Shown: one piece after another, positions 9,501 to 17,579 of the stretch
How the letters are laid out: every line of letters starts with the position of its first letter
Position numbering within the stretch: position 1 is the first letter of the stretch
Assembly: GCF_000242915.1 (NCBI RefSeq)
Contig: NZ_AFRZ01000001.1
Location: 744,001 to 808,000, forward strand
Length of the DNA: 64,000 bases
Reading direction: 5' to 3'
Source of the DNA: Sulfurimonas gotlandica GD1
GTDB lineage: Bacteria; Campylobacterota; Campylobacteria; Campylobacterales; Sulfurimonadaceae
Position numbers and translations under genes: made by a program
The notes under the pieces: model-generated
Seen by the model: only the letters and a program-made list of their open reading frames with translations
The model's database searches: none
What the model was told of the DNA's origin: nothing

Positions 9501-9998
9501 TTCACCACGAGCAGAACCTGGAGCTCTTTTTAGTGGGAATGCAATACGATCTGGATCATACATTTGTGATTGCGTAGCATAACCTTTTGCACAGTTACGA
9601 CCACGAGAAGCCGGGTGTAATGGATTACCCATGTACTTTTTAACTGTAAAAGTTTTTTTATCGATCCATGCAGTCAGACCACAAGAAGCCTCACAGTTTG
9701 AACATGCAGTTGGAACGATCATATAATCATTAACTTCTATACCATTTGGATTAGCTTCACTTCTAACACCGTGGCGGTCAATACCACCTCTTTTCCAGTC
9801 ATCTCCATCTAACTCTTTAAAGTCAGCCCACTCCTCCATCGGAGGGTAGAATGATAATGAGTCTGGAGTGTTTGTAAATTTGCTCTCAGTAACAGATTCT
9901 GCCATAGCATCTGTTGTAAATACACCTTTAGCAATTGCAGCACCAGCAACCGTGAATGCAGCACCTTTTAAAAATGTTCTTCTACTTTGTAAATACAT
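6561..9998 (-). CDS. Tat-exported molybdopterin oxidoreductase, catalytic subunit (Psr/Ttr/Soe-like)
   Basis: A 1145-residue member of the complex iron-sulfur molybdoenzyme family. The N-terminus has a twin-arginine signal (SRRTFLKG, residues 5-12). A [4Fe-4S] site follows: Cys99-x2-Cys102-x3-Cys106-x29-Cys136. Cys232 in HTNICSSGG is the likely Mo ligand, as in polysulfide/thiosulfate reductases. The C-terminal MGD-binding domain includes the RSANSKHLMEISQ region. The protein is longer than PsrA/PhsA (about 760) and nearer tetrathionate reductase TtrA, yet the cofactor-region sequence also recalls SoeA-type sulfite enzymes. It is last in an FeS-NrfD-catalytic operon. Substrate cannot be fixed from sequence; a sulfur oxyanion or polysulfide is my inference. 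Confidence 0.9.
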   Translation of the reverse strand: MYLQSRRTFLKGAAFTVAGAAIAKGVFTTDAMAESVTESKFTNTPDSLSFYPPMEEWADFKELDGDDWKRGGIDRHGVRSEANPNGIEVNDYMIVPTACSNCEASCGLTAWIDKKTFTVKKYMGNPLHPASRGRNCAKGYATQSQMYDPDRIAFPLKRAPGSARGEGKWVRTTWDEAMTAIGKKMGDTLAKGDELSKKTVMFHVGRPNENGFTGKVWHTLGCDAFNSHTNICSSGGRTPTIQWANDDRSSPDWANAKLIFLNSSHAADAGHYFQQSASFIADARAKGAKLVVMDPRMSNSAGMADLWIAAWPGTEPLIYLYLTQRILNEGKVDRDFVKKWMNWEVFLSNKKYLDFMVEKGYISKAPTKVDFDTFLDTLQELYTPYTLDHVSKETHVPADRLEKLYDMFIWAGTSVSSYFWRATAAGNRGGWMSGRTGFLPIALRGAIGPEGGTFFHHFHVISVAGKGGSSTVGQGKRGSNIPKVDVYNELSFPPEWPLSTYEMSFLLPHLLADTKWQQKWIDKGLNVPQKLAVWIPRMYNPVWINPDGFRWIETIKDEKKMELTFNLSPVWSETNWYVDYILPVGLAGERHDQHSEATMPARWTSFRQPVMRVALEKSGWKPKNPARATLEAHIKAGLGEVWEENEFWFDMCVNYIDPDGKIFIDDAKTKSIRSMWESKKTPGTPVTIAEWYDAAFGDNLPNLKATATADSRYKNAEFPVYEYMRDHGAWMEENKIYSAQEKPVKYDGQTLVSHGHKYDKRDLTIDRKTGVIYAQDHHGSTKYKDGKKPVAIEIDGKMMEGFATLDKKLDFFCEWLADDWKWPEYAIPFYPRTPKEKKEMVHIVSHVDHSYMTEKNSYALNTVFRLPYNIHTRSANSKHLMEISQNHDPIWISTPDAARQGFKRGDSIRVRITDSVTGLESGYFVAMAVPTEGVLPGTLACSHHGGRWKLVNSVTIPNGVSDGKVDSQPVARNMNDPKFMAHSPENAGRVGAQIKIEDYDGTGGINSFGVPTAELQMDGKEGKLKYVEGIKPFHAERFAEYNRDSGNIWWDGLSGSWQNAVAAAHPDPISGMHCWHQKVILEPAQAGDKIGDIYVNYENNFKIYQGWRDDLTRPLNSSDKLRRPQHIKRPWVPLSDKAYAVEIKD

Positions 9999-10010
9999 TT
10001 ATTTTTCTCC

Positions 10011-10928
10011 CTAACTCATTGGTAATAATTGTGGTATGTTTAGCCAAACATGTTTAACTAAAAATAGACCCACTAGTGCTAAAATTGCAGCAAGTTTTAA
10101 GATGCTTTCACTTTTGCTCGAACGACTTAATACAATTAACAGCATTGGTAATAAATATGTCATCCATTGACCTAACCAGAACATAACTGTATATGGTCCG
10201 TCACCTTTGATATACTCTAAAGTAAATGCAATCTCTTCAGCTTTCATTGGTCCAAAGATATACTCAGACATATAGATGATAAATGACATTAATGCACTAA
10301 GTCCTAAAACCACACCTAACGTCTTTTTAGCTTCATAAGATAGTTTAGAACCACCTAGAAGAATCATTGCAGCTGAACCAGCAAGAAGTGCAGCTAAAAT
10401 CATTTGAGCTGATTCTGCTGGCATTTGCCATAGTTCACGAGCTGTACACTGAGACATAAGAGCTGCAGTATAAAGCGTTACAGGAATTGCTAATATAGTT
10501 GTCCATAAAAGTATCTTGTCATAATTAGTATTACACTCATCTTTAGTTCTTGCTCTCCATGCTACTAACACTAAAAGAGTCAGTAAACCTAAGAAAGCTG
10601 ATGCCATAAATGTACCCCATGCAATTGCAGATGAAAAACTAGGGTGAACAAGGATATGCCAAAATCTAAACGGCTGGTGTAAGTCTGCCAATGTAAACAA
10701 TAGGAATATATTAATAAATATAAACGCAACTATTGAAGTTTGCAGTCTTAATTTATTACCAGATTCTGGATGCATTCTAAGAAGTAAGAAAAGCATAAAA
10801 ATCACACCAGTACCAATACTTTTTGCCCACATATTTACTGTAACTAACCAAGGCCAAACTATACCTGGAATAGCTACATCTAAAGTTACTACAGCGTTTG
10901 TTGCTGCTAAAATTTCATGTGCCGCCAT
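10011..10928 (-). CDS. NrfD/PsrC-type membrane subunit of molybdoenzyme
   Basis: A 305-residue integral membrane protein with about eight hydrophobic helices, belonging to the NrfD/PsrC family that exchanges electrons with quinones. HQPFRFWHILVHP (around residue 85) is a typical NrfD segment in the first half. It is too short and differently arranged for the ten-helix ActC/DmsC types. The start overlaps the FeS gene stop by one base, and 12 bp separate it from the catalytic gene, so the three are translated from one mRNA. It should anchor the complex at the periplasmic face of the inner membrane and take or give electrons to menaquinone. Confidence 0.9.
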   Translation of the reverse strand: MAAHEILAATNAVVTLDVAIPGIVWPWLVTVNMWAKSIGTGVIFMLFLLLRMHPESGNKLRLQTSIVAFIFINIFLLFTLADLHQPFRFWHILVHPSFSSAIAWGTFMASAFLGLLTLLVLVAWRARTKDECNTNYDKILLWTTILAIPVTLYTAALMSQCTARELWQMPAESAQMILAALLAGSAAMILLGGSKLSYEAKKTLGVVLGLSALMSFIIYMSEYIFGPMKAEEIAFTLEYIKGDGPYTVMFWLGQWMTYLLPMLLIVLSRSSKSESILKLAAILALVGLFLVKHVWLNIPQLLPMS

Positions 10929-11566
10929 TAGTGGTGTCCTCCTACTGGAAGTGTTGTAATCTTGTTAAACAATGAGTGACCGTCTACTCTATGTGATGCA
11001 AGAGGGTTAAGGTTAACATTACCTGCATTTGTATAGAAATGGTGAGGGTTAGTTCCCTTCTCTGGCTTACGCACTTGAACATTTCCTTGATTTACTTGAA
11101 TATATTTAGAAATATTTGAAGTTGGATCATCTAAGTCACCAAAAATATTCGCTTGAACAGGACAAGCAACAACACAAGCAGGCATCATTGATGATGCGAC
11201 ACGGTGTGCACAGTAAGTACACTTATCTGCTGTTTGTGTTTGTGGGTCAATATAGATTGCTCCATATGGACAAGCCATAACACAACCAGCACAACCAATA
11301 CAGCGCTCTTTATCAATATTTACAATTCCATTATCTAAATAATGTAATGCGCTAACTGGACAGATTCTCTCACAAGGAGCATTCTGACAGTGATTACATC
11401 TCAGAGGTGTAAATGTTCTTTTTGTATCTGGGAAAGTCCCCACATCCACATACTTAACACGAAGTCTCCATGTACTAAGTGGAACTTCATTCTCCACTTT
11501 ACATGCGATCTCACATCCTTTACATCCCATACACAAATGTAAATCAACTAGGAAACCTAATTGCAT
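10928..11566 (-). CDS. Four-cluster ferredoxin-type electron-transfer subunit of molybdoenzyme
   Basis: A 212-residue protein with sixteen cysteines in four ferredoxin motifs: CMGCKGCEIAC (from Cys12), CNHCQNAPCERIC, CIGCAGCVMACP and CTYC...PACVVACP. This is the PsrB/DmsB/TtrB pattern that wires the Mo site to the membrane subunit. No signal peptide is seen, so it is either carried out with the Tat-exported catalytic subunit or lies differently from PsrB. First gene of the operon, with AGGAG just before the ATG. The 5' leader contains a terminator-like hairpin (11631-11668). Confidence 0.93.
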   Translation of the reverse strand: MQLGFLVDLHLCMGCKGCEIACKVENEVPLSTWRLRVKYVDVGTFPDTKRTFTPLRCNHCQNAPCERICPVSALHYLDNGIVNIDKERCIGCAGCVMACPYGAIYIDPQTQTADKCTYCAHRVASSMMPACVVACPVQANIFGDLDDPTSNISKYIQVNQGNVQVRKPEKGTNPHHFYTNAGNVNLNPLASHRVDGHSLFNKITTLPVGGHH

Positions 11567-11630
11567 ATATTCTCCTTTAGCCTTTTATTAACGGCAAATT
11601 TAAGATTTATAACTTTATCTAATACATTTA

Positions 11631-11668
11631 AAAAGAAGCCCTTATAGTGGTGAAACCAAGGCTCTTTT
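11631..11668 (-). promoter_or_regulatory. Terminator-like hairpin in leader of molybdoenzyme operon
   Basis: On the minus strand GAGCCTT pairs with AAGGGCTTC (small bulge) and is followed by TTTTT; a perfect TGGT-GAA-ACCA hairpin lies in its loop. It sits 65-102 nt before the FeS-subunit start, in a region where both flanking genes point outward, so an ordinary gene-end terminator is not expected. A transcription attenuator is a reasonable reading. Confidence 0.5.
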
Positions 11669-11755
11669 ACTAACAAAAATAGTATCTAAGTAATCTTAAA
11701 TTAGTTATAAACACGTGATAATTTTTTGATAAGTTTTTATAGTTGTGTAGTTTTG

Positions 11756-11780
11756 TTAACAAGTAAAGTCTACTTGTCAA
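11756..11780. promoter_or_regulatory. 25-bp dyad, candidate operator between divergent operons
   Basis: TTAACAAGTA-AAGTC-TACTTGTCAA has 10-bp arms with one mismatch and a 5-bp centre. It lies between the molybdoenzyme operon and the signalling operon, 67 bp before the latter. Such a dyad fits a dimeric regulator; no known consensus is recognised. Confidence 0.5.
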
Positions 11781-11832
11781 TTAAAGATTTTGTTAGAATT
11801 ATTGGAGTACAATTTATATCGACACAACTATA

Positions 11833-11838
11833 TATAAT
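11833..11838 (+). promoter_or_regulatory. -10 element very close to start codon (possible leaderless mRNA)
   Basis: TATAAT ends 8 nt before the ATG at 11847 and no Shine-Dalgarno sequence is seen between them. A transcript starting 6-8 nt after the -10 would begin at or next to the ATG. The -35 region is weak. Confidence 0.4.
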
Positions 11839-11846
11839 GGATTATA

Positions 11847-13232
11847 ATGACGAAAAAGCACAATATACTTATAGTCGATGACAATGCAAAGAACATACAG
11901 CTGGCTGCTAATGTTTTAAAATCAACAGACTTATATAACATATTTTTTTCTACAAGTGGTGAAAAAGCCATAGAACAACTTAAATTGCGAAGATACTCTC
12001 TCATACTTTTAGATATTAATATGCCAGGATTAAATGGCTATGAAACCGCTTCCATAATAAAAAATGATTCAAATACAGCAAATATACCAATAATATTCCT
12101 TAGCGCTAATGCGAACAAAGACAGTATTAGAAAAGGTTTTGAACATGGCGCTGAAGACTACATAACAAAACCTTTTGACGAACTTGAGTTAATTCATCGT
12201 GTTAAGACACATGTTGAGCTCTTCAATGCAAAAGAGCAACTTCTTCAAGAAGTAAACGAGACAAGAACTCTGCTTGAACAATATAAAATAGCTGTTGATG
12301 CAGCTGCCTCAGTCTCTAAAGCAGACTTAAGTGGAGACATAACGTATGTTAATGATAAATTTTGTGCACTGACTAAGTATCCAAGAGAAGAGCTTATTGG
12401 TAAAAATCACAGGATTTTCAGAAGTCCTGATGTTAGTAATGAGATTTATAAAGAGATGTGGGAAACTATCACCAATAAAAAAACATGGAATGGTTTAGTT
12501 AAAAATATTGCCAAAGATGGAAGTAACTACTATTTTGAATCTACTATTATTCCAATAGTAAACTATAACAATGAAATTGTTGAATACATTAGTATAAGAA
12601 CTGACATTACAAAAGAGATGGAACTTCAGAATGATATTGTAGCTACTCAAGAAGAGGTACTTCAAACCTTAGGTGAACTAGGCGAATGGCGATCAAAAGA
12701 GACTGGTGATCATGTAAACAGAGTCTCACTATTTTCTGAACTTCTAGCTAGAGCTCATGGATGTGATGAAGAAAATGTAGCACTTCTTAAAATGGCTTCT
12801 CCAATGCATGACATTGGAAAAGTAATTATACCAGATGCCATACTTTTAAAACCAGGCAAACTCTCAGATGAGGAGTTTGAGCTTATGAAAAATCATACTA
12901 CATTTGGATGGGAAATCTTTAATAAATCAAAACATCAACTCTTACAAGCTGCAGCACTGATATCATATCAGCATCATGAAAAATGGAACGGTACAGGCTA
13001 TCCTAGAGGTATAAGTGGTGAAGACATTCATGTGTTTGGCAGAATTACTGCTATTGCTGATGTATTTGACGCTCTATGTCATGACAGAATCTATAAAAAA
13101 GCTTGGAGTGTTGAAGATACTTTAGACTTTATCAAATCTCAAAGCGGCATTGCTTTTGAACCAGAACTCGTAGATTTGCTCATTGAAAATATAGATGAAA
13201 TACTAAAAATAAAACAAAAATATAATAAATAA
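11847..13232 (+). CDS. Response regulator-PAS-HD-GYP phosphodiesterase
   Basis: A 461-residue protein with a receiver domain (about 5-122, Asp56 in LILLDINMP), a PAS domain (about 145-255, with the Aer-like run HRIFRSPDVS...EMWETI...KTWNGLVKN) and an HD-GYP domain (about 265-450; His321-Asp322 in HDIGKV, HHEKWNGTGYP at 376-386). All hydrolase signatures are intact, so it should degrade cyclic-di-GMP under dual control by phosphorylation and PAS sensing. The stop overlaps the SCO gene start (TAATG). It is divergent from the molybdoenzyme operon, and its PAS is close to that of the phosphatase encoded at 15841-16926. Confidence 0.93.
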   Translation: MTKKHNILIVDDNAKNIQLAANVLKSTDLYNIFFSTSGEKAIEQLKLRRYSLILLDINMPGLNGYETASIIKNDSNTANIPIIFLSANANKDSIRKGFEHGAEDYITKPFDELELIHRVKTHVELFNAKEQLLQEVNETRTLLEQYKIAVDAAASVSKADLSGDITYVNDKFCALTKYPREELIGKNHRIFRSPDVSNEIYKEMWETITNKKTWNGLVKNIAKDGSNYYFESTIIPIVNYNNEIVEYISIRTDITKEMELQNDIVATQEEVLQTLGELGEWRSKETGDHVNRVSLFSELLARAHGCDEENVALLKMASPMHDIGKVIIPDAILLKPGKLSDEEFELMKNHTTFGWEIFNKSKHQLLQAAALISYQHHEKWNGTGYPRGISGEDIHVFGRITAIADVFDALCHDRIYKKAWSVEDTLDFIKSQSGIAFEPELVDLLIENIDEILKIKQKYNK

Positions 13233-13801
13233 TGCGAAAAAAGATATATGCTGCAGTAATGATACTCCTTGTCATTACCGTATCTATACTTATAATGATT
13301 GTTCCTACCTTCTTTACAAAAGGTTTTTCTAGAACTTCACTTCAAAAAGAGTTTAAACTTCCACTTGTTTTAAATGATGACAAAGATATAAAACTTCTAT
13401 TTTTTGGCTATTCTGGATGCGCAGATATTTGTACGCCAAGGATGCAAGATATTAGCACTCTTTACAAATCACTGAATTCTGAGACAACTAAAAGAGTAGG
13501 TTTAGAGTTTTTAGATATATCTACTCCTGATGATGAAACTCTACCAAATAGATTCGCTAACTTTTTTAATGAAGACTTTAAGGGAATATATTTAGACAAA
13601 AACACTTTAAGAGACTACACAAAAGTATTTAGTGTCTATTTTTCAAAATCTCTTATGGATAAAACCGAGTATGACCATACTGCAAACTTATACCTTATAA
13701 AAAGAAGCAAAAACAAAAAAGAGATAAGATATATATACAATTCATATCCATATAATTTACATCAGATTAAGTTAGATATAGAGGAGTTACTTCATGAATA
13801 G
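13232..13801 (+). CDS. SCO1/SenC/PrrC family copper-thiol protein
   Basis: A 189-residue protein with one N-terminal membrane helix (about 5-27) and a periplasmic thioredoxin-like domain. The metal-binding motif CADIC (Cys63, Cys67) in [11 protein letters not shown] and a distal His149 in [10 protein letters not shown] are the classical Cu ligands of the SCO family, which loads or protects the CuA site of oxidases. Here no oxidase gene is near; it is coupled on both sides (TAATG start, 8-bp overlap at the end) to signalling genes. PrrC of Rhodobacter, a SCO protein encoded with a redox sensor kinase, is the closest parallel I know. Confidence 0.88.
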   Translation: MRKKIYAAVMILLVITVSILIMIVPTFFTKGFSRTSLQKEFKLPLVLNDDKDIKLLFFGYSGCADICTPRMQDISTLYKSLNSETTKRVGLEFLDISTPDDETLPNRFANFFNEDFKGIYLDKNTLRDYTKVFSVYFSKSLMDKTEYDHTANLYLIKRSKNKKEIRYIYNSYPYNLHQIKLDIEELLHE

Positions 13802-15851
13802 TTTATTTAAGGTCTTTTTTTTAAATGGCACTTTTTCTTCTGATATGAGCAAAGAATATGCACGTGCTGATGGGTTTATGCTAAAACTAGTATTTGTCCA
13901 CTGGGTTATAGTATCTACTATAACTGCTTATGTATTTGATGCCTATCTTCTTGGCTTTATTGGGGGAGGTGCTCTATTTGGCATAACATACTTTGCCTAT
14001 AAATCTTTTTATGGTACTCAAACATATAGATATATATTAGCGTTGGTTCTTCTTACTTTTTCTATCATAATGATTCAGCAGAGTTTAGGTCGAATAGAGA
14101 TGCACTTTCACATATTTGGAGCACTCTCATTTTTAGTAATTTACAGAGATCATAAAATAATTACTCTTGCATCTATATTTACACTACTTCATCACTTAAT
14201 ATTCAACTACTTACAACAGTACAATATAACTATCTTTGACACACCTATAGTTATTTTCAACTATGGATGTGGGTTCGATATTGTTTTGCTTCATGGTGCA
14301 TTTGTAATGTTTGAATGGTTTGTTGTTGCTAATATAGTTTTATATATGGATAAAACGCATAAGGAACTTCACCGCGCAAAAGAGGCTTTAGAATCTGTAA
14401 ATAAAAATCTTGAGAGTATGGTAGAGATTAGAACTCTGGAGCTAAAACAGGCAAAAGAAGAGGCAGATTCAGCAAATAATATGAAGTCAGAATTTCTGGC
14501 GAATATGTCTCATGAGATTAGAACACCGATGAATGCAATCATTGGTTTTACTGACCTGTTGGAAAAAAGTGTTAAAGATACAACTAATCAAAACTATGTT
14601 AAATCAGTTCAGGATAGCTCTAAAATACTTCTTGCAATCATTAACGACATATTAGACCTCTCAAAAGTTGAGGCTGGAAAACTAGAAATTCAACATATTG
14701 CCACAGATATTAGAACTATAGGAGATGAGATAAAAAATGTTTTCTATCATAAAGCGAAATCAAAAGCCCTAAAACTAAAAGTAAATATTGAAGAATCAGT
14801 TCCAAGTAGCTTGATGTTGGATGAAGTGAGAACACGACAAGTACTTCTTAATCTAATAAGTAATGCTATTAAATTCACTCCTGAAGGCTTCGTAAATCTA
14901 AATATATTTAGCTCTTTAAATCAAGATACAAATCTTATCAATTTGACAATAGAAGTTGAAGACAGTGGAATTGGTATGGATAAATCAGAGCAAGATAAAA
15001 TGTTTGAGGCATTTGCACAGCATACAAACCAAAGTAATAAAGAGTACGGAGGCACTGGGCTTGGCTTAGCTATCACAAAAAAACTAGTTACTTTAATGGG
15101 TGGGGATATCAGTGTAAAAAGTAGTAAAGACAATGGTTCAACTTTTAGAATCATTTTACCTAATATAGAAATAGCTCAAAGCGAACCTATCGCTAAACTA
15201 AGAGCAAACCAAAAAATATCATTTGAGAATGCTACTGTACTTATTGCAGATGATATTGAACTAAATAGAAAACTAATTATTGAATACCTAAAAGATACAC
15301 CACTTACTATTATTGAAGCTGTCAATGGACAAGAAGCTATAGATATAGCTAAAGAACAGCAAATTGATTTAATACTTATGGATATCAAGATGCCAAAGAA
15401 AAATGGTATTGAAGCTACTAATGAGATTAAAGAGTTTAAAGATATTCCGATTATTGCGATAACTGCTTCTGTAGTATTTAATGTACCTAATTCAGAGCAC
15501 GATATATTTGATGATTTTTTACATAAGCCATTAAAAAAAGAGCGCTTGCTAATAGCAATGTCTGAGTTCTTAAAGTCTAATATTGAGACCATTGCAAATA
15601 AAGAGATTGAGACTCAAGTGCAAACAACCGAGATCTCTTTAGATAACTATCCATCTCTTAAAGAACTTCTTCTAGAAGCTAAGGTAGCTGGCGACATAGA
15701 GTTAATACAAAATTTTGCTGACGAACTTAATATATACGCTAAAAAATATAATATAAATAGTTTTAAAACTATCTCAAATAAATTATCTGCCGCAGTAGAG
15801 AGTTTTGATATTGGTGAGTGTGAAGTCTTGCTAAATATCTTTAAGAGTTAA
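13794..15851 (+). CDS. Hybrid sensor histidine kinase with His-rich membrane sensor and receiver
   Basis: The 685-residue protein has an N-terminal six-helix membrane region (about 28-185) with clustered histidines: IEMHFH (His104, His106), LLHHLIFN (His133, His134) and His167. A coiled coil follows, then HisKA with His240 in SHEIRTP, an HATPase domain (about 350-465; DSGIGM and GGTGLGLAI motifs), and a receiver (about 475-600) with Asp530 in LILMDIKMP. The tail (600-685) could be a small Hpt-like or unknown domain. GAGGAG lies before the ATG and the gene overlaps the SCO gene by 8 bp. The His cluster suggests metal or haem binding; that is inference. Confidence 0.9.
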   Translation: MNSLFKVFFLNGTFSSDMSKEYARADGFMLKLVFVHWVIVSTITAYVFDAYLLGFIGGGALFGITYFAYKSFYGTQTYRYILALVLLTFSIIMIQQSLGRIEMHFHIFGALSFLVIYRDHKIITLASIFTLLHHLIFNYLQQYNITIFDTPIVIFNYGCGFDIVLLHGAFVMFEWFVVANIVLYMDKTHKELHRAKEALESVNKNLESMVEIRTLELKQAKEEADSANNMKSEFLANMSHEIRTPMNAIIGFTDLLEKSVKDTTNQNYVKSVQDSSKILLAIINDILDLSKVEAGKLEIQHIATDIRTIGDEIKNVFYHKAKSKALKLKVNIEESVPSSLMLDEVRTRQVLLNLISNAIKFTPEGFVNLNIFSSLNQDTNLINLTIEVEDSGIGMDKSEQDKMFEAFAQHTNQSNKEYGGTGLGLAITKKLVTLMGGDISVKSSKDNGSTFRIILPNIEIAQSEPIAKLRANQKISFENATVLIADDIELNRKLIIEYLKDTPLTIIEAVNGQEAIDIAKEQQIDLILMDIKMPKKNGIEATNEIKEFKDIPIIAITASVVFNVPNSEHDIFDDFLHKPLKKERLLIAMSEFLKSNIETIANKEIETQVQTTEISLDNYPSLKELLLEAKVAGDIELIQNFADELNIYAKKYNINSFKTISNKLSAAVESFDIGECEVLLNIFKS

Positions 15852-16926
15852 AATTATTTTCTAAATGTATTAAGGTGACATCATCACTAAACTCATATTT
15901 ATTTAATGAATTTGCAGTGTAATCAATCAATGATGGATCGTTAATAAGTCGTCTTGGCAAGAAATGGTCTTCATCTTTTTTTGCATGTTCCACAAGTCCA
16001 TCACTGTAAAGCATTACTGATTTCCAACCAGGAATGTCTATTTTACTGACTTCCGGAATATCAGAAAAGTCCATAAAAGGCAAATTATTCGCTTTTATTC
16101 TAATGATATCTTTTTTATTTTTTAATTTAAAAGGGTACATTCCACCAGATGCATATGATAGTTTATCTCCTTTAGGATTTATCATTATCATAATATAAGA
16201 AAGCTGTTCCAGCTCTCCTAAAAATGTTCTAATTGTCGGAAATAGTTTTTTACATATTTTTTTTAAACCGCCCTTGCCTTTGACAAGCTCTTTAATAGTT
16301 GCAGATGCGGCGAACACAGTTAATGCTGGAGAAACTCCATGTCCCTGACCATCAAGGAGATATATAAATATTGAACCATCCTCACGCTTAAATAGTGAAT
16401 AAAAATCACCACAAAGTATATCTGATGGATGATATATAACTTTACAGCTTTTTGCATCTAATTCATTTACTATACCTGCTTCAAGTTTTTCTCTTGCAGC
16501 ATTTTGCTGTGAGATATCATACTCTCGCAGCATCTCATTTTTAAGATTTAACTCTTTTAGTTCTGTAATATCATGACGAATAGATATATATTCCATTACA
16601 TTACCATCACAATTTAATATAGGATAGATTGAAGCTTCTACAGTGTATTTAGAACCATCTTTTTTTATATTTTCTAAAATACCTCTCCAGATTTTTTTGG
16701 CTTGAATAATATCCCATAGTTCTTTAAAAACTGAGCTTGGAGTATCTGGATTTCTTAAAATTGAGTGAGGTTGCCCTAGAAGTTCACCAGCAGAATAACC
16801 AGTCGTTTCTAGAAATTTGTTATTTACATAAGTAATAGTTCCTAATAAATCTGATTTAGAAACTATACTTGTTTCATCTACAATGTATCTATACTGTTCT
16901 AATATATTTGACTGACAATCTTTCAT
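15841..16926 (-). CDS. PAS-SpoIIE (PP2C-type) phosphatase
   Basis: Likely 361 residues from ATG 16926 (MKDCQSN), preceded by AAGAAG; an earlier in-frame start at 16995 would add 23 residues of hydrophobic, unlikely sequence. Domains: PAS (about 10-125, Aer-like [10 protein letters not shown]...LWDII...IWRGILEN), short coiled coil, then a SpoIIE/PP2C domain (about 150-360) with metal-binding aspartates in [14 protein letters not shown] and the final EFSDDVTLI. Such proteins dephosphorylate anti-sigma-factor antagonists or other phosphoserine partners. No such partner is visible. The 3' end overlaps the convergent kinase gene by 11 bp. The PAS resembles that of the HD-GYP protein at 11847. Confidence 0.88.
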   Translation of the reverse strand: MKDCQSNILEQYRYIVDETSIVSKSDLLGTITYVNNKFLETTGYSAGELLGQPHSILRNPDTPSSVFKELWDIIQAKKIWRGILENIKKDGSKYTVEASIYPILNCDGNVMEYISIRHDITELKELNLKNEMLREYDISQQNAAREKLEAGIVNELDAKSCKVIYHPSDILCGDFYSLFKREDGSIFIYLLDGQGHGVSPALTVFAASATIKELVKGKGGLKKICKKLFPTIRTFLGELEQLSYIMIMINPKGDKLSYASGGMYPFKLKNKKDIIRIKANNLPFMDFSDIPEVSKIDIPGWKSVMLYSDGLVEHAKKDEDHFLPRRLINDPSLIDYTANSLNKYEFSDDVTLIHLENNFNS

Positions 16927-17031
16927 TAGTGGACTTCTTAATATAAATATTATTTTATTATTAAAGATTATAACTAATTGAAAATACAAAGTCAAATCAT
17001 ATTATTGATTCTTATTCTTTTCTTACTCTTT

Positions 17032-17505
17032 CTATTCTTTTATGAACTCTTCAGGGTCGGCTAAACAGTCCATACCATCAGAATGATCTTTTACATGAGC
17101 ACCATAAGTATAAGTTAGCTCACCACCCATTTTGCCTTGAAATAAAACTCCACCAGCAATAATAGCTACTAAAATTATTGAAAAAAGCTCTGCTTTAAAA
17201 ACTTGCTTTTGACAACCATAGAACTTAATAACCGCTGCTATACCCATAGCTATTGCTAAGTAGAGTCCAAGCTGCTTATGCTGTTTTAGTAAGGCTTGTC
17301 CTTCTCCAGAAATCAGCATATATACTTCTCCGCCATCATGCTTTCCCGTAAAGAATGCGATTATAATAAATATTGCTGCAAAAACCATAAAACGTGAAGA
17401 AACTTTAGACATAAGTTCAGTTGGTTTATATAAATAAGCCAAACCTAGTATTAAAGAGATAATTGGGAGTGAGATAGCGAAATGAGCTGCTGATGGATGT
17501 AACAT
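17032..17505 (-). CDS. DUF2231-type membrane protein
   Basis: A 157-residue protein with four hydrophobic helices, N-terminal LHPSAAHFAISLPI and C-terminal GGELTYTYGAHV, the conserved features of the DUF2231 family (predicted redox or haem-linked inner-membrane protein of unknown role). Conserved His3, His8 and the HKQLG segment (about 76) could bind haem; not proven. The Shine-Dalgarno sequence AAGGG lies 8 nt before the ATG but inside a 9-bp hairpin arm (17513-17538), suggesting translational control or a terminator for the upstream hisD unit. The downstream C-terminus is acidic. Confidence 0.75.
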   Translation of the reverse strand: MLHPSAAHFAISLPIISLILGLAYLYKPTELMSKVSSRFMVFAAIFIIIAFFTGKHDGGEVYMLISGEGQALLKQHKQLGLYLAIAMGIAAVIKFYGCQKQVFKAELFSIILVAIIAGGVLFQGKMGGELTYTYGAHVKDHSDGMDCLADPEEFIKE

Positions 17506-17512
17506 TTGTGAA

Positions 17513-17538
17513 ACCCTTATTTTAAATTTAATAAGGGT
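17513..17538 (-). promoter_or_regulatory. Hairpin enclosing the ribosome-binding site of the DUF2231 gene
   Basis: ACCCTTATT/AATAAGGGT form a perfect 9-bp stem around an AT-rich 8-nt centre. On the minus transcript the 3' arm contains AAGGG, the only ribosome-binding site of the gene starting at 17505. It may also terminate transcripts from hisD, although only TTT follows. Confidence 0.55.
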
Positions 17539-17579
17539 ATTCTACACTTTATTATATAGTTTTTACTTATGAAATAAAA

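Noticed and set aside
7616-9582. Several 60-110 residue frames inside the molybdoenzyme gene
   Set aside because: Shadows of the long catalytic-subunit frame, low-complexity translation.
16926-16995. Earlier start for the PAS-phosphatase
   Set aside because: Extra residues are hydrophobic and lack a ribosome-binding site; start at 16926 has AAGAAG.
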